Origin: Cladobotryum mycophilum
Lineage: Eukaryota > Ascomycota > Sordariomycetes > Hypocreales > Hypocreaceae
DNA: 64,000 nucleotides
Reading direction: 5' to 3'
Assembly (NCBI GenBank): GCA_036429605.1
Contig: CM071589.1
Coordinates: 5,642,001 to 5,706,000 of the forward strand
The position numbers and the translations under genes are program-made. A model generated the notes under the pieces. The model ran no database searches. It worked only from the letters and a program-made list of their open reading frames with translations, and was not told the origin of the DNA. Positions 11,630-24,003 of this stretch are shown one piece after another (position 1 is the stretch's first letter; every line of letters starts with the position of its first letter).

Positions 11630-13380
11630 ATGACCAGACGCACCGCAGGACAGCTCAGCGCACAAAGCTCCGTGCTCTCTCTCCGCCATCAAGCTGCGTC
11701 ACAAGCCCCGGCAACAGCCGCAACCATGGAAGCTTCTACCATCCTGACCGCCCCCTCTGGGAGATCAAAGCTCTTCGTTTTGGCTGATATGGAGGGTCGC
11801 TCACCAAGGGACAACCGTGCCTGTCCTAGCTGCATCACCAAGCTGTCTCCCGCAGAGATTGGCCAAGTGAATTGGCATCTCGACGAGGATCACGTGTGCA
11901 AGCTGTGCCAGGTGGCTGCTGTTAAGCCCGAGGCCTTCACAAAGCCCTTTTGCGATTTCCTTCAAGAGAACCCGACTGTTTTCCACACCGTCGATTACTT
12001 CAAGACCAAGTTGGGTCAGTCTGGATATGTCGAGGTATGTTTTATGTCCATCTTGCCGCTATTGAGGCAGCTGAACATCGTCATCCTAACAACCTTTGTC
12101 AACAGCTTCCCCCTCGTGACTCCTGGGCCGACAAAGTCCACACCGGTGGCAAATACTGGGTGAGCCGCAATGGCAGCTCCATCATTGCCTTTGCCGTCGG
12201 CCACTCCTACAAGACCGGCAACGGTGTCTCCATGATCGCCGGCCACATCGATGCCCTCACAGCTCGACTCAAGCCCATCTCTACCAAGCCCAACAAGGGC
12301 GGATATGTCGAGCTCGGTGTTGCCCCTTATGCCGGTGCTCTCAGCGCTACCTGGTGGGACCGCGATCTTAGCATTGGTGGCAGAGTCATCGTGCGCGACG
12401 ATGCGACGGGCAAGACCAAGAGTAAGCTTGTCAAGATTGACTGGCCCATTGCCAAGATTCCTACACTAGCGCCTCACTTTGGCGTGGGAATGATGGGAAC
12501 TGGAAATAAGGAGACACAGGCTGTTCCCATCATTGGACTCGAGACTCCAGGTGATGCTGAGGCTGAGCCCCTTGGTCCTGTTGGCTCCTTTGTCAACACT
12601 CAACCTCCTAAGCTCGTCAAGTTGATCGCCAAGCAGCTTGGCGTCAAATCCTACCACTCCATTGTTAACTGGGAGCTTGAGCTCTATGACGCCCAGCCAG
12701 CAACTACCTTTGGCCTCGACAAGGAGTTCATTACTGCCGGTCGCATCGACGACAAGCTCTGCTCGTGGGCGGCCTTGATGGGTCTGCTCGCCGCTGAGGA
12801 CCGTGAGGATGACAGCTACATCAGACTCGGCGCTTTCTTTGACGACGAGGAGATTGGTTCACTTCTTCGCCAAGGTGCCAAGGGTAACTTCCTACCTAGC
12901 ACTCTTGAGCGCCTGCTTGAGTCTCTTAACCCCAAGTCTTACGGCCCCGGCCTCTTCGGCCAGACAATGGCCAAGTCATTCCTCTTTTCCGCCGATGTCA
13001 GCCACGCCGGCAACCCCAACTTCCTCGGCGAGTACATGCCTGAGCACATCCCCAAGCTCAACGTTGGTTTGGTGCTCGCCGAGGATAGCAATGGCCACAT
13101 GACTACCGATGCCGTGTCCTCCACCATTGCGAAGCGTGTTGCTGAGCTGTCCGGTTCTCAGCTGCAGGACTTCCAGATCCGAAACGACTCTCGTAGCGGC
13201 GGTACCGTTGGACCTATGCTGTCTAGTGCTTTGGGTGTTCGTGCTGCTGATGCTGGTCTGCCTCAGCTCAGCATGCACTCTATCCGTGCTACTACTGGTG
13301 CCTTGGACCCCGGTCTGGGTGTCAAGATCTTCAAGGGCTTCTATGACTTCTGGGAGCAGATTGATAATGAATGGGAGTAA
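11630..13380 (+). CDS. Vacuolar aminopeptidase I, M18 family (Ape1/Lap4 type)
   Basis: Zinc metallo-aminopeptidase removing N-terminal residues, expected in the vacuole by analogy with yeast Ape1. Exons 11630-12034 and 12106-13380 (intron 71 nt) give 559 residues. The M18 marks are all present: AGHIDALTARLKP (metal His and Asp), APYAGALSATWWDRDLSIGGRV, AGRIDDKLCSWAAL, FDDEEIGSLLRQGAKG (catalytic and metal Glu), SADVSHAGNPNF, NGHMTTDAV and LSMHSIRATTG (metal His). The ATG at 11630 was chosen because it begins coding-like sequence after a pyrimidine-rich leader. Odd feature: the N-terminal propeptide region contains C65-x2-C68-x21-C90-x2-C93, a zinc-ribbon-like spacing that yeast Ape1 does not have. 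It is either a lineage-specific insert or an unspliced in-frame intron. Confidence 0.95.
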
Positions 13381-13774
13381 ATTATGATTGGACTGGAGCA
13401 TGGCTAGGGTAGGAGTACTGGTGGGATTTAATCGGACCAACATGTACTTTGATGAAATAATTTCATATTATACGTATGCATGATAGATGAAGCAATAGTT
13501 TTGGTGATATAGATGGGATATAATGCCAAGTATGTTCAAAAAAAATTAACTAAAGGGAATCCAAATTCGTAAACTGTACCCTGGACAATCTCTAATGCTC
13601 AATAATTAATTACCCTTCCCTTCGCTATGATTACCCAAAATTCCGCTCGCTATGGTAAACAAGAAAAACCAATGACCAAAAAAAGAAAAAAGAAAATCAT
13701 CAAAACAATCTAGATGCGAACGCGATGCAATAATATGTTGTCATATCGTCCCCCTCTTCCAATCTTACCTTTAC
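13381..13774. other. Short spacer between convergent genes
   Basis: Shared 3' untranslated region of the aminopeptidase (+) and the SPX-EXS gene (-). It is AT-rich with A-runs near 13540 and 13680-13700. Nothing else is seen. Confidence 0.6.
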
Positions 13775-16700
13775 TTAAACCAAACCTCCTCCACTCGCCT
13801 GGCTGCTCTGCGGCCTGGGCGTTCTCACATCCATGAAGCTGTTAATATCTCCATCTCCATCTTCCTCGTCGTCGTCATCATCATCAGTATGATCGTCGGG
13901 ACCAATCTCATCATCGACTTCTTCATCTGGTCTGCGCTTCCTTTCGAAATCTTGCTTGTGGGCTTCGGCCAAGACTTGAGAGAACCCGCGAGAGCCGCCG
14001 ACTTTGGAGTTGACGGTACCTGCGCGGCGCCGGATGGTGCCAATGGTGCTTGCGACGCCGGTTGCTGTAGAGTAGGTAGCTGCGTGGGATAGAGTCTGTG
14101 GTTTCTGACCCACTTCCTCTTCGATGGGTATTTCGTGCGTCAATTCGCTGCTGACACGATCCATCATAGGTTCGATTCTATATGGTAGGGGTACATCGCG
14201 CGAGGCCTTGTACTGGGAGACATTGGCGCAATGCTCATTCTCGACACGGAGGAGAGCCCACATTCCACGGCGAGCAACTTCCATGAGGCCAACCATGAAC
14301 GAAACGATGGTAGAATGTTGAGCATCATGAGTAAAGATGGCATAGAAGATCCATGAAAATCGGAGAATGGGGTCGACTATCATAATGATGTAGTATACCC
14401 AGCGACGTTTGAAAGCCGTAATGTCTCGAAGGTAAAAGTGTCGACTCTGAGGCTGCACAAGCGAGAAATCCATGAAAAGATCCCAAAGTGCTGGATATTA
14501 TTAATATCGTTGTTCGGCAGGTACGAAGGAAAGGAGACTTACCGCAGTATGCGCCGTTGATGATGTTGAAGGTGATGAAAAGCGCAAGATTGGAATCGCT
14601 TCTATGAATACGATACACTGATAGAAAGACGCTCGCCAAAATACTCATGCTGTACTTGCCACAGTTGACCAAGTGCGGGAAGATATTGCCAGTGTCCCGG
14701 TAACGTCGGATGCACTGAAGAAATCGCCATATCGGTGGCACAGTTGTGAAGAATCCAAGAAGTCGGGAATGGGTCGAGTTGCACCTGGGCGGGTCGACCC
14801 AATGGTGAGCATAGAGGCAGAAGAATAATTCAACATTCTTTTGTTTCGCGTCAGCGTTTACTACTCAAGCTTGTCGATGAGAGGTTGACTTACGGCCATT
14901 GCATATGACAAAGAACAATACATGTCTCCAAGAAAGAAATCACGGAATTCTACGGGGTATAGACCAGCAAGAAGAAGTCGCCCCTGAAGCTTCGTTAGCT
15001 TTGTTCAGAAGACTGTAAAGGGATAGCGAATACTCACATGTGAAAATACAAACCATTTACGGCTCCTATATGCAATGACAGGAGCCGGGAAGAATATCAT
15101 GACGACCGTTATGAAGATCAAAACAACAGGGTAGTATAAGTAAGCGTCGTCGTCTCCATATCGGCTAAAGTTGGCCCACATGACGACTCCAAAGATGAGG
15201 AAACAGAAGCTGGGGAACTCGGCCAGTTGACGCCAATCCAGCTGGGTCCTCTGATCAAACTCGAAGATGAAAGGGTAGTTGACTTTGTTCCTCGTCCAGA
15301 TGTAGCAATTGATGCAAAACAGAGAGAAAAGCAAGAGCATGAGGAAATAGCCGCCGTAGATTTGTAGCAAATAGCCAGTATCGAGTCGAATGGTGGGATT
15401 TTCATCGTAAAGTAACTCTATACCGTAGATGAGGCCCTGGATAGTAAAAACAGCACCGGTCCCGATGAGGAAACCATTGAGAAACGCAGTGCCCGATTCG
15501 TCCTTGGGCTTTTTGGTCAGCCTACGCAGTTTGCCGGCCGCGAGCTTCTGGTTTCCGCGCTCAAAATAGCGCGAGTAGAGATCTTCGACGGTCTTTATGT
15601 GTCCTTCCAGTACGTCGCTGTTGACAAACCACGAATTGTCGACTTTTGTCTTCACAAAGCTAAGGGGCTCTGGTGAGCGAACAGCCTTGTCGAACTTTTT
15701 GTTCAGCTTGCGGAAGGCAGTTCGGTTCAGTAAAGCATACGACTTGAGCAATTCCAAGCTACGATAGAACTCGAGGACTGCTCGCTTCAACTTTCGCTTG
15801 GCTGTTCGGTAGGGAATTTGATGATGCTCCGGTCGTCGGACATAGTCCATCCTCCTCTCTGCCTCTGATTGACCAGCAAGGTGTGGTGTTTGGGGCATGT
15901 TTTTGAAAGCTTTGGAATTTGGCCCAGGTGGGAATATCTTGGCCTTTAGCGGATGAACCCATCCGTTAGATCCGGTTGTTTTGTCGTGACCATTATCACC
16001 GTCAGAGTAAATTCCTTCGTCTTCATGGCGCTCGTCTGCAGTCATTTCTAATATTCGACGATTACGCATCTCATGAAGCTGTTCCCTCAACACGTCAAGT
16101 CTCTTCCCGGCCTGCTCTTCTTTTTGCTTGTAGAAGGCCTCGACCTTTTGCAGCTCCGACTCCAGAAAGGCATCGAATTCTCGCTCTCGATCACGAACGA
16201 GATCAAAGCTCTGCCGAGCAAGTGCAGTCCGGGAAAATGTTTTAGCCAAGTCCTTTGACCCAGAAGCGGCAGCCTGTGAGATGATGCGGTGGATTGATGA
16301 CGGCGTTTCACCGTCGGCATTGCCTTTTGTTGGCAACTTGGATAGCGGTTCAGACTTGGGTACATCAGTGGCGGAAAATGACCTATGATTGGCAAAGTGA
16401 CGGGCGAGACTCTTTCGAGTAATACCCTTGGACTTGGGTTGCGATGATTGCCCAGCGGGAGACTCCTGAGAATTAATTGCTGGAGAGGGAAGCTCGAATT
16501 CTTCACCCTTGTTTTCATTTTCATGTTTTCTAGGCCATGAAGAGGATGGCGGTGTCGCGACAAAGCTGCCATATTGTAGACTCTCACCGTTACCAGTCAG
16601 AGCCTTACCTTCGCCCTCAGCAGCCCCTTTACCAATATCGATTGGTTGCGCACTAGGAAGGGATTGTTCATTCTCTTCATTATGCTCCCCGGGGTCAATT

Positions 16701-16990
16701 TCGTCTAGGGCGGAGCGTTGGTGCTGGGCAGTGAGTGGATAAGTCGGTGTTCGACGGTGATGATTACTTCGTGGTGTTGCGGTGGCGCGATTGATTGCTC
16801 TCACGACAGCTTTGACATGTTTTTTGCCAGCCTTGTAATTCAGATATTTGATTCGCCATTCTGTGGAAAAGACAGAGAACAGTCAGTAAGTTTTTCTTTT
16901 TCTGGGTGGTGTAACTCGTTGGGGTGTGACAGAGGAGAGGGATTGGGTACCGGGAACAGCTTCTCGTTCCAGCTCCTTAGCGAACTTCAT
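13775..16990 (-). CDS. SPX-EXS domain protein, Xpr1/Syg1 type (phosphate export/signalling)
   Basis: Five exons (16951-16990, 15038-16860, 14894-14983, 14543-14837, 13775-14490; introns 90, 54, 56 and 52 nt) give 987 residues. The split SPX domain begins with MKFAKELEREAVP-EWRIKYLNYKAGKK, whose Lys/Tyr face is the inositol-pyrophosphate sensor in this family. It resumes after a Ser-rich insert with a coiled segment (FDAFLESELQKVEAFYKQKEEQ) and the KLKRAVLEFYRSLELLKSY helix. Several membrane helices follow (FLNGFLIGTGAVFTIQGLIY, YFLMLLLFSLFCINCYIW). The EXS domain is marked by LFFCLYAHHW, TTVPPIWRFLQCIRRYRDTG and WALLRVENEH. The tail is very acidic. Mammalian XPR1 exports phosphate and yeast Syg1 was linked to G-protein signalling; the exact role here is inferred. 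Confidence 0.95.
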
Positions 16991-19070
16991 GGCTGTGGTG
17001 CTGTTCGCTCAGGCTCTGTTCAGGAAAAGCTCATGAGGCTCTGACGCCTTGTGCTGCATCAGCTGGCGATGGTAATAATAATAATAAAAATTATGCAGGG
17101 TCCTCAGCAGATCTAGTAATAATGGAGATAGAATGTCTGGTAATCGATGGTGTCGAGATAGCCAGTGTCTGGTATGTGGTGGAGGGATAGTGGAAATGGT
17201 TTTGGGCCTCTTAGCAGGCGATATAGGAAAACGTGCCCAGCGAGTGCGTCTCAGACAGGGCAGGATTTGAAGGAAGAGCCAAGCAGGCCCCCCACTTTCC
17301 ACTTTGCACTTTGCACGTTGCTGGTTTACTGAGGTTCCCGGTTTTTGACGTCAACAGGGGTACTTGGTCTTTGTATCCCTTCTCCAAGCATCTCCTGACC
17401 TGTGCCACTAAAGACGATCACTATACAAGTAGAATTGTCTTAGACCACTTTAGGGGTAGATTGAAGATTTCCTGCATTAATTGTCAAAGAAGACAAAGCG
17501 TTTGATGCACTGACATTTTATTATTACCCTGCATATTCAACGGATGGTAGGTATGGAATCTACGGAGCACTATTACCGAGTACCTCCTGGTGAAGAATAA
17601 AGTCCGCCCCCAGGTTGCATCAAGAGGTTCCAGTGCTGCTGTTTCTCGCCAAACATTAGGGGTTCTAGCCTCTGGAGCCGGAGACGAAGCGATGCAGGTA
17701 CCCACTGAAATATCCATGTGTTCGACCCGTTTGAAATGCAACGGTTTTTTTCTTTTGTGATGGATCAAGCATTTAAACGTTTGATTAAGCTCAAAATAAA
17801 TTGGGTCTACAGCAGCTGAGGGACTCTCCTTTCTTCTTCTCTAGGGCCATCACTAATGGTGAGTCCATCTACAAGCAACTGCCTAGTAGGCAGCATATTG
17901 AGTTCAGTCGTCTTGGCGGTCATCCAGCGCCCAGCGCCCAGCGGTCAGTACGCTAGCAGGCGTTGGTCTGCCGCACTGGATCTCCTTATTGGAGCTTACA
18001 AAGACACGTCAGGATGATCCTCGATGTTGGAGTGTATTCTTCAATCTTGGCTCATATCAACTGGCTTGTTCCCCGACTGGCGGTCGGACTTTGGACAGAG
18101 TCTGCATTTCTTACCTCCATGCTTGTCTTGCACTGGAACACTGGAATGCTCATCCCCAGTCATTCTAACTGCTGACTCTTTATTGAAAAGTACACTCGAA
18201 ATATCGCCATACACAATTCATTCACCACTGGAACCTCTAAAACGACTATCGCAGCTTTCATCAACAGCTTGCAGAACTGGAGGGGCAGAGGATTCAAATG
18301 ACCCCTCCATGGTGGGAGTGCCTGTCTGAACCAACAACCCCCACGTGAAGGCCTAGAACCCTCAACGATCTGAGACTCGGTTCACGATGCAAAGCGTGGG
18401 AAATCCCACGTTCATAAATCTCCTACCGAAATACATGCAACAAACAAGCGAAATGAATTCTGCCCTATTCATCCAAAGCTTTGCATTCCGCGGGCGGCAA
18501 TCTGATATTTTTCTCTCCTTCTCTTGACCCTCTTGTTTCGGGAATCATTGGCGATGGCGACACGACATCCTGCATCGGAGCCCCGTCAAGCTGGGAAATT
18601 TATATTAACTGGCAAGCCAAGGGCCGAAAGCGGCATCTCGACATGCAGTAGGGTCGTATACATCCTGTGATGGCACCCACACTGCCACGACAGTTCATGC
18701 TGGTGGCGTATTAAATTCTCCTGTTCGCCTTCATCGCCAAGTTGGGAATGCAGTTTGCCGGTGGTCTGGACCAGCCATGAACGTGGCAATGCCAAAAGTT
18801 GCCACCATTCTTTTCCTGTTTGCAAGACACGCAATCACATTTTTCATTTATTCCTGCAACGGCAATACCGAATAAGGAACAAAGGGTGGCACCTTTGGAA
18901 GCGACAACAATGTCGCAGGGTGCCTGAGTCGTGTGCCTAATTGCCCTCACGGATCGTTCCGATGTGGCGACAAAGGCGACTCTAAAGATTGGGTTGTGGG
19001 GTAAACCGGATCGAATCAGACTCACACATCAAACGAAGTCAAGGAACCATAACACACACACTTTTATTCA
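16991..19070. other. Intergenic region between SPX-EXS gene and the UstYa-type cluster
   Basis: The first few hundred bases are the SPX-EXS promoter. A TAA/AAT-rich microsatellite lies near 17073-17088. The remainder shows only scattered short frames without domain or splice support. No tyrosinase, peptidase or transporter gene flanks the UstYa-type cluster on this side. Confidence 0.5.
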
Positions 19071-19907
19071 TTATTCTTGCTTTCGGTGAGATGTCTTATT
19101 CTTGAGCCACTCGGGAAACTCAACCCATCGATGTCGGTCAACCCAGTCGACTACTGCACCATAATCTCTGCACATGTGCGTCTCGTCCAAGACAAACTCA
19201 TCAAGATCTCTTGTCCTCACGAGTGTCAGGTCTGGGTGACAGAGCAGTTGATGTCGTACGTAATCTAAACAGTGAAGCATGTGTTTTTCATCCCAGGGCG
19301 GACGATTTTCCGGGACGAGATTTTGACGAATGGAGTTCTACCAAAGTTAGTTACAACTCTCGTTCGCCTTGCTTATATAACTTACTAGGCAGTGGAGAGC
19401 GTGGAAGACGTCGATTTGATAGATGCTCTGGGAAGAGTCTGTCGGCGACATGGCTGACGGCCGGAGCCCTTGTTCTTGTGCCCATTCCGTGTTCAACGAA
19501 ACTACCCCGCCGCTCTCTAGAAGATTCTTCCAATACGTGTTTCCCTCTTCTGTATCGCGATGAAGATACGAGTTGTTTTCAAATTTCATCATGGTGTTGT
19601 ATGAGCCCAAGTCGAGGAGCCCATCAAGGGGAACCCTCTCTGTAAGCGACTCCCGAGCATTCTTGAGGAATACAAAGCCAGCAACCAAGAATGCACAGAG
19701 AATAAGCTCGAAAGATATTATCGCAATATGGAAAATACTCGAGGGTGTGATGTTTCGTTTTGGAAATGTTGCCTCTTCAGAGTATCTCGGAGGGAGGAGT
19801 CCTTGTTCTGCAGGGTCGATATACGTCTCGGCTTCCCCCTCGTCTGCCACCTCGAGTGGCTTATAGTCGGTGTCTCGTTCTTTCATTACTGACGATTCAT
19901 TCAACAT
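19071..19907 (-). CDS. UstYa-type (DUF3328) oxidase A
   Basis: Type II membrane protein of the UstYa family, oxidases that cross-link or otherwise modify ribosomal peptides in fungal clusters. Exons 19386-19907 and 19071-19337 (intron 48 nt, phase 0) give 262 residues. The start at 19907 (MLNESSVMKERD) is my choice; 19886 and 20003 are in-frame alternatives. A cytosolic N-terminus (DYKPLEV) is followed by one membrane helix at about residues 57-80 (FHIAIISFELILCAFLVAGF). The lumenal domain has both diagnostic HxxHC motifs: HALHC (169-173) and HMLHC (193-197), and continues with DYVRHQLLCHPDLTLV. It heads a row of three same-strand UstYa-type genes beside a repeat-peptide precursor gene. Confidence 0.9.
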
Positions 19908-20509
19908 CGTCAGTAGAAGGGCTGGATTATAGTTTTTGTCCCCATCAAACTTGAGAAATGAGAATCTTTGAGCGAGGGGGAAGCTCTTGGGGCCACTGGG
20001 CAAGTTCCCTTCTCACATAGTAATGACACATATGGCTGGAAAGAACCTAGCCATTTGACCCATGCAATGAAACGTATCCATGAGAAAACAAGCACCGCAG
20101 AGCTATCAAGTATAGGTACTTTCCCCGCAATCGGTGAACTTCCCCCAGGGTTCTTTTCCCAGCTTCCTTCGTGGCGGCTCTATATGGTCCATCAGCACTA
20201 AGGCGGGCCGGGGGAGGCATTCCTCGCCCACTTGCCCACCCCACGGTGATAATCCTTTATGGATGCAGTGAAGCGATTAGATAGCATGTTATAGGCAGTT
20301 GAGACTGAGAAGGATACTCATTTCATGGAGTAGACGGCTGATATGCTACACTCAGTGTAAGATTGCGTCGAAGCAGGCCATTGACTTTCATCTTGGGGCG
20401 ACTACTTGCTCCACCACTTACACAGCACCATTCATACAGAATAGAATAGAATAACCCACAATCACATTTCATCGCCATCTCAGTGGCATGCCTCGCTATA
20501 CATGTTTCT

Positions 20510-21253
20510 CTACGCACAAACAGGATACTTGACAAAAATCTTGGTCCCCGAGTCCTTCATCCCAGCCGGATCCCCACCAATCATCTTCACGCAGTGGTTC
20601 GTGTGGTGGAAGTTGGCCGTGTACGAGTCCAGCCTCCTCGACCCGTCGAGCGCTATCCTGTGCAGCCGCTTCCAGACGTACATGCAGTGCGTGACGTGCC
20701 AGTAGAAGCTCGTGGTAAAGTGGCCGTAGTCGCCCCTCTTGAGCTCCTCGATGGTGAGGTTCTTGCCGCTGTCGAGGGTGTAGGGCCAGGTCCTGCCTTG
20801 GTGCATGAGCTGCTCGTCTTCCATGTCCTCGTCCGTGAGGCAGGTTTCTGGTAGCCAGGAGTGAAGAACGATGCTGTAGCGGCAGTTCCGTGCGAGGGCA
20901 TCTTCTGGTGAGTTGCCGCAGTCTCCGTGCGACCAGCTCAGCGGGAGACCGGTCTTCTCATCTGTGCCCTCGCGCATCTCAGGCAGTCTCCGGTTGGGCG
21001 CCGTGTCTGCCATGAACCTCCAGACCGATAGCACCAGAACAACCGCCAGGGCGCCTAGGATGAATGACGAAGCCAAGCTCAGGATCCCTCGCTTGCGATG
21101 CCGAGATTGAGATGGAAGCAACTGCGCCTCATCTTCGTCGCCTTCGGTCTCTTCGAACTTGGAGTATGGCTGCGTTTCTGCTCTCTGCGCCTTTATGAAA
21201 GGTGCGTTTTCTTTGATCGTCTCCAGCATTTCTGAACGTATATAGTATGGCAT
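20510..21253 (-). CDS. UstYa-like oxidase B, divergent subfamily
   Basis: Single-exon gene of 247 residues. The start at 21253 (MPYYIRSEM) is chosen over 21229 and the far upstream 21379. A cytosolic tail is followed by one membrane helix at about 58-78 (SLASSFILGALAVVLVLSVW). The lumenal domain opens with CGNSPEDALARNC...SWLPETC, a Cys-rich module I have seen in a widespread fungal family related to UstYa proteins. It then has two HxxHC motifs, HVTHC (186-190) and HTNHC (217-221). The paired HxxHC motifs and single anchor place it with UstYa-like oxidases, but it lacks the usual VEYKTVVF region and is clearly unlike genes A and C. It lies between them on the same strand with spacers of 602 and 775 bp. 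Confidence 0.8.
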   Translation of the reverse strand: MPYYIRSEMLETIKENAPFIKAQRAETQPYSKFEETEGDEDEAQLLPSQSRHRKRGILSLASSFILGALAVVLVLSVWRFMADTAPNRRLPEMREGTDEKTGLPLSWSHGDCGNSPEDALARNCRYSIVLHSWLPETCLTDEDMEDEQLMHQGRTWPYTLDSGKNLTIEELKRGDYGHFTTSFYWHVTHCMYVWKRLHRIALDGSRRLDSYTANFHHTNHCVKMIGGDPAGMKDSGTKIFVKYPVCA

Positions 21254-22028
21254 GGATAGATGAGTGAACAATATCTTGAGTGTGAAAAGGTCGCTCAAAA
21301 AACTTACCAACCTAAAGAATGAACATATTCTGGGGATTGAACTTGGATCCCATGTACCGTGCATTAAAGGAGAAAACATACTGTGATGGTCGGTATCCTG
21401 TAGGGACCCCTTGCTGTTCCCCCCACGATTTGGTACGGCAAAGGATTCGGAATCCCAGAAACACGATTAGGCTTAAACGGGGAGCTGGGGGTCGTTAATC
21501 TATGGGCAGGGAGGTGTGCTGACGCTGATGTGCTAATAAATGCTGTTTGAGGTATAGATGTATTCTGCGCTTGGCCAAGCACTTCAGGACTGTAAAGTTA
21601 GACCAGCAGATGATCTATCAAATATCCAGGTTCTTTTCAGCTACTCTAACCTTGTATTTGAAGGATATGTAACGTTTCATGGTATACACGAGAGTCCTAT
21701 TTGTCGGTCAACATGGCGGCATTCGCATGGTGGATTTCTTATCATTATGAGGCGACTTACACGCTTGATGCATCACGCAAAGTCTCTATGAATCCTTAAA
21801 GATCCATCTCGATGAAGTAGGAATTTCATGTCATATGAATTTCCACTTTTAGTGCCCTTGAAGTCGGTCCAATATCACTATATTCGAATAGTTTCTGTAT
21901 CATGTGAATCGTCCGCACAAAATACAGATGACTCCAACATGGGTCGAGTATTTCACCTCGATAATTGGCAAGGAGACTTGGTGCTACATCTAGAAACTAG
22001 TTATACATCTACGTTATAATAATCAGAC

Positions 22029-22941
22029 TTAATGAGAATGTCTAATCGGAGCACCCTCTACCTCCTTGAACCAGTCAAACTCCTCCCGCAGCTTATGCTC
22101 CGCAGCCCATTCCTGAATCTTCTCAAAGTCCTTGCAGGTATGCGTCGTCTTCAAGTTACCAAACATCTTCTTCTTCTCCACGCTCCACTCCCAGTAGATC
22201 GTGCTGACATCCGCGGCACACTGTATGGACTGCCTCAGCTGATCGTAGCAGTGCTCCATGTGGTAGACGTTGTCCTCGGCTTCTTCTGAGCCCGAGGTGA
22301 GGTCCATGGGGAAGACGTCGGGGTAGACGAGCTTGCGCATGAGGTTCAGACAGTGGAGCTGATGGAAGACGTCCAGCTCGACCATGAATTGTGTTGGGTC
22401 GCTGGCCAGTGGTGTTGTTGCATTTGGCAATCGAGCAGAAGATTCGGCAGAAATCTGTGAGAGGCCAATTTCTGTTTCAACAGTCAGATCAATGTCCAAA
22501 GTGCAGTGCAGGGAGAGCAACATACTGTTATAGAGAGCCTCCCATTTCGCATTGACCTCCTCTGATGAGCCTTGATATGCAGACTTGTCACCGTGTAATC
22601 CTCCAGTGAAGACTACCGTCTTGTATTCCACTGCGGAATGTGCAGGCGCTGCAAATTTTAGTATTGACACCAACTCTAGGATGGGGAATGAAGGGGGACA
22701 AACAGTAAACTTCATCTGGAATATATGCCTTGCGAAGTTGTCTCGTGGAAAATATCCAAGACGAAGCTATCGCCAGTAATAACACGATATTCAAGACAAC
22801 CGAGAATGGCAAAAACCTTACCCATAAGGCTCGTCTAGAAGTTTGTAGGATTGAGTTGAACTCATCTCTCTCTTCGTCTGCTAGAAGATGCTCATTATCG
22901 AGAAATTGACTGGAGTCTTTGCGTGACATTTTGGATGGCAT
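22029..22941 (-). CDS. UstYa-type (DUF3328) oxidase C
   Basis: Three exons (22704-22941, 22526-22648, 22029-22471; introns 55 and 54 nt) give 267 residues. This is the most canonical of the three UstYa-type genes. One membrane helix spans about 43-64 (FLPFSVVLNIVLLLAIASSW). Then come YIPDEVYSPAHSAVEYKTVVF, the DKSAYQG loop, AKWEALYN, RLPNATTPL and VELDVFHQLHC with motif HQLHC (157-161). The second motif is HMEHC (191-195), followed by LRQSIQCAADVSTIYWEW and TCKDFEKIQEWA. The two HxxHC motifs are thought to bind the metal used for oxidation. Its 5' end faces the precursor gene at 24004, leaving a shared promoter region of about 1.06 kb, which fits co-regulation. Confidence 0.95.
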
Positions 22942-24003
22942 GAAGAGAGTTCATGCTTCAAACTTCAAAGAGCTTGACACTCAATGACCAGAGTCGGTTC
23001 AGACGCTCTGTGGCCGTGAAGTAGCAAACGTTACATCCATCAAACAACAGAGGTAAGTTCCTGTTTCCCGAGACCGGCAATTGACCAAGGATTAAACGAA
23101 GGATTCATCGACAATCTAGTGGACATGGGGAGAGATCCTTCGCTTACCTGTTGAAGCGAATTGAACCAGCACATGTTGTCTCTTCCCCACAAAACTCGAG
23201 AGAGGTGAGCGCACTGTGTAGATAGGTCATGGGTCAGGGTTCATTTGCCATGCATGCATCGTGTCAGATGTGGTTACATTCACAGATGGGGAAGTTGGAT
23301 CACTTAAGATAATCCCCACTATATCTTACAACTACATGTACGAAGTCCTATCATGGTTTTGGCTGGTTCATGATTACTGCCAGCATTCCGAGGACATGGA
23401 ATGTTCGTACCCAATATTGTGAAGACGGCATCAGTCATCAAACTTGCGCGACGGCCACAGATTTTTGAATCAAGGTTTCATGAGATATAGGATGGTGGTC
23501 AGATATAAATGAAGGCTTGACTTGGTTGTCATCAATCTTCAAAAGATCGCCGACTATCTGAGTTCAACACTATGAGAGGACCAATCCAAAGAGGGGGAAT
23601 ACCAACGCAACACATCCACGTGCTTCCTCTTCCTCGTATAAGACTCTGGTTTAATCTATTTACGTTGATCCTTCTAGCTTATTGCCCCCGGTATATGAGA
23701 CAGAGGGCGCAAAAAGGGCCTCGACATTGTCATCTATGGTCAGAATTCGCCTCATGGATTGGCATGTTACATGAGGGCGCATATTCACTTGCCTGATCTG
23801 ACTTTGACCACAAGCAAGCGTAACGATATCGGATTGCTAGCTCTGAAATCAGAGGTACTGGTACTTCAAGTCCTAGTTTATACGCTCCAGTCCTTTCAAG
23901 TGTATAGATATATAGTTCAACCTATATCGTATACTTTATTGACTCACATTACTCACCTTTCAAAAACCATCTACCTACCCAACATTCACACACCTTCTCC
24001 AAC
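22942..24003. promoter_or_regulatory. Divergent promoter region between UstYa-type gene C and precursor gene
   Basis: Shared upstream region of two divergent genes. A TATA-like stretch TATAGATATATAG lies at 23903-23915, about 90-100 nt before the precursor ATG. It is followed by an A/C-rich leader ending CTTCTCCAAC-ATG. No obvious paired CGG/CCG site for a Zn2Cys6 regulator stood out by eye. Confidence 0.5.

Noticed and set aside
14164..14173. Second B-box-like GGTTCGATTC
   Set aside because: It lies inside the coding last exon of the SPX-EXS gene.
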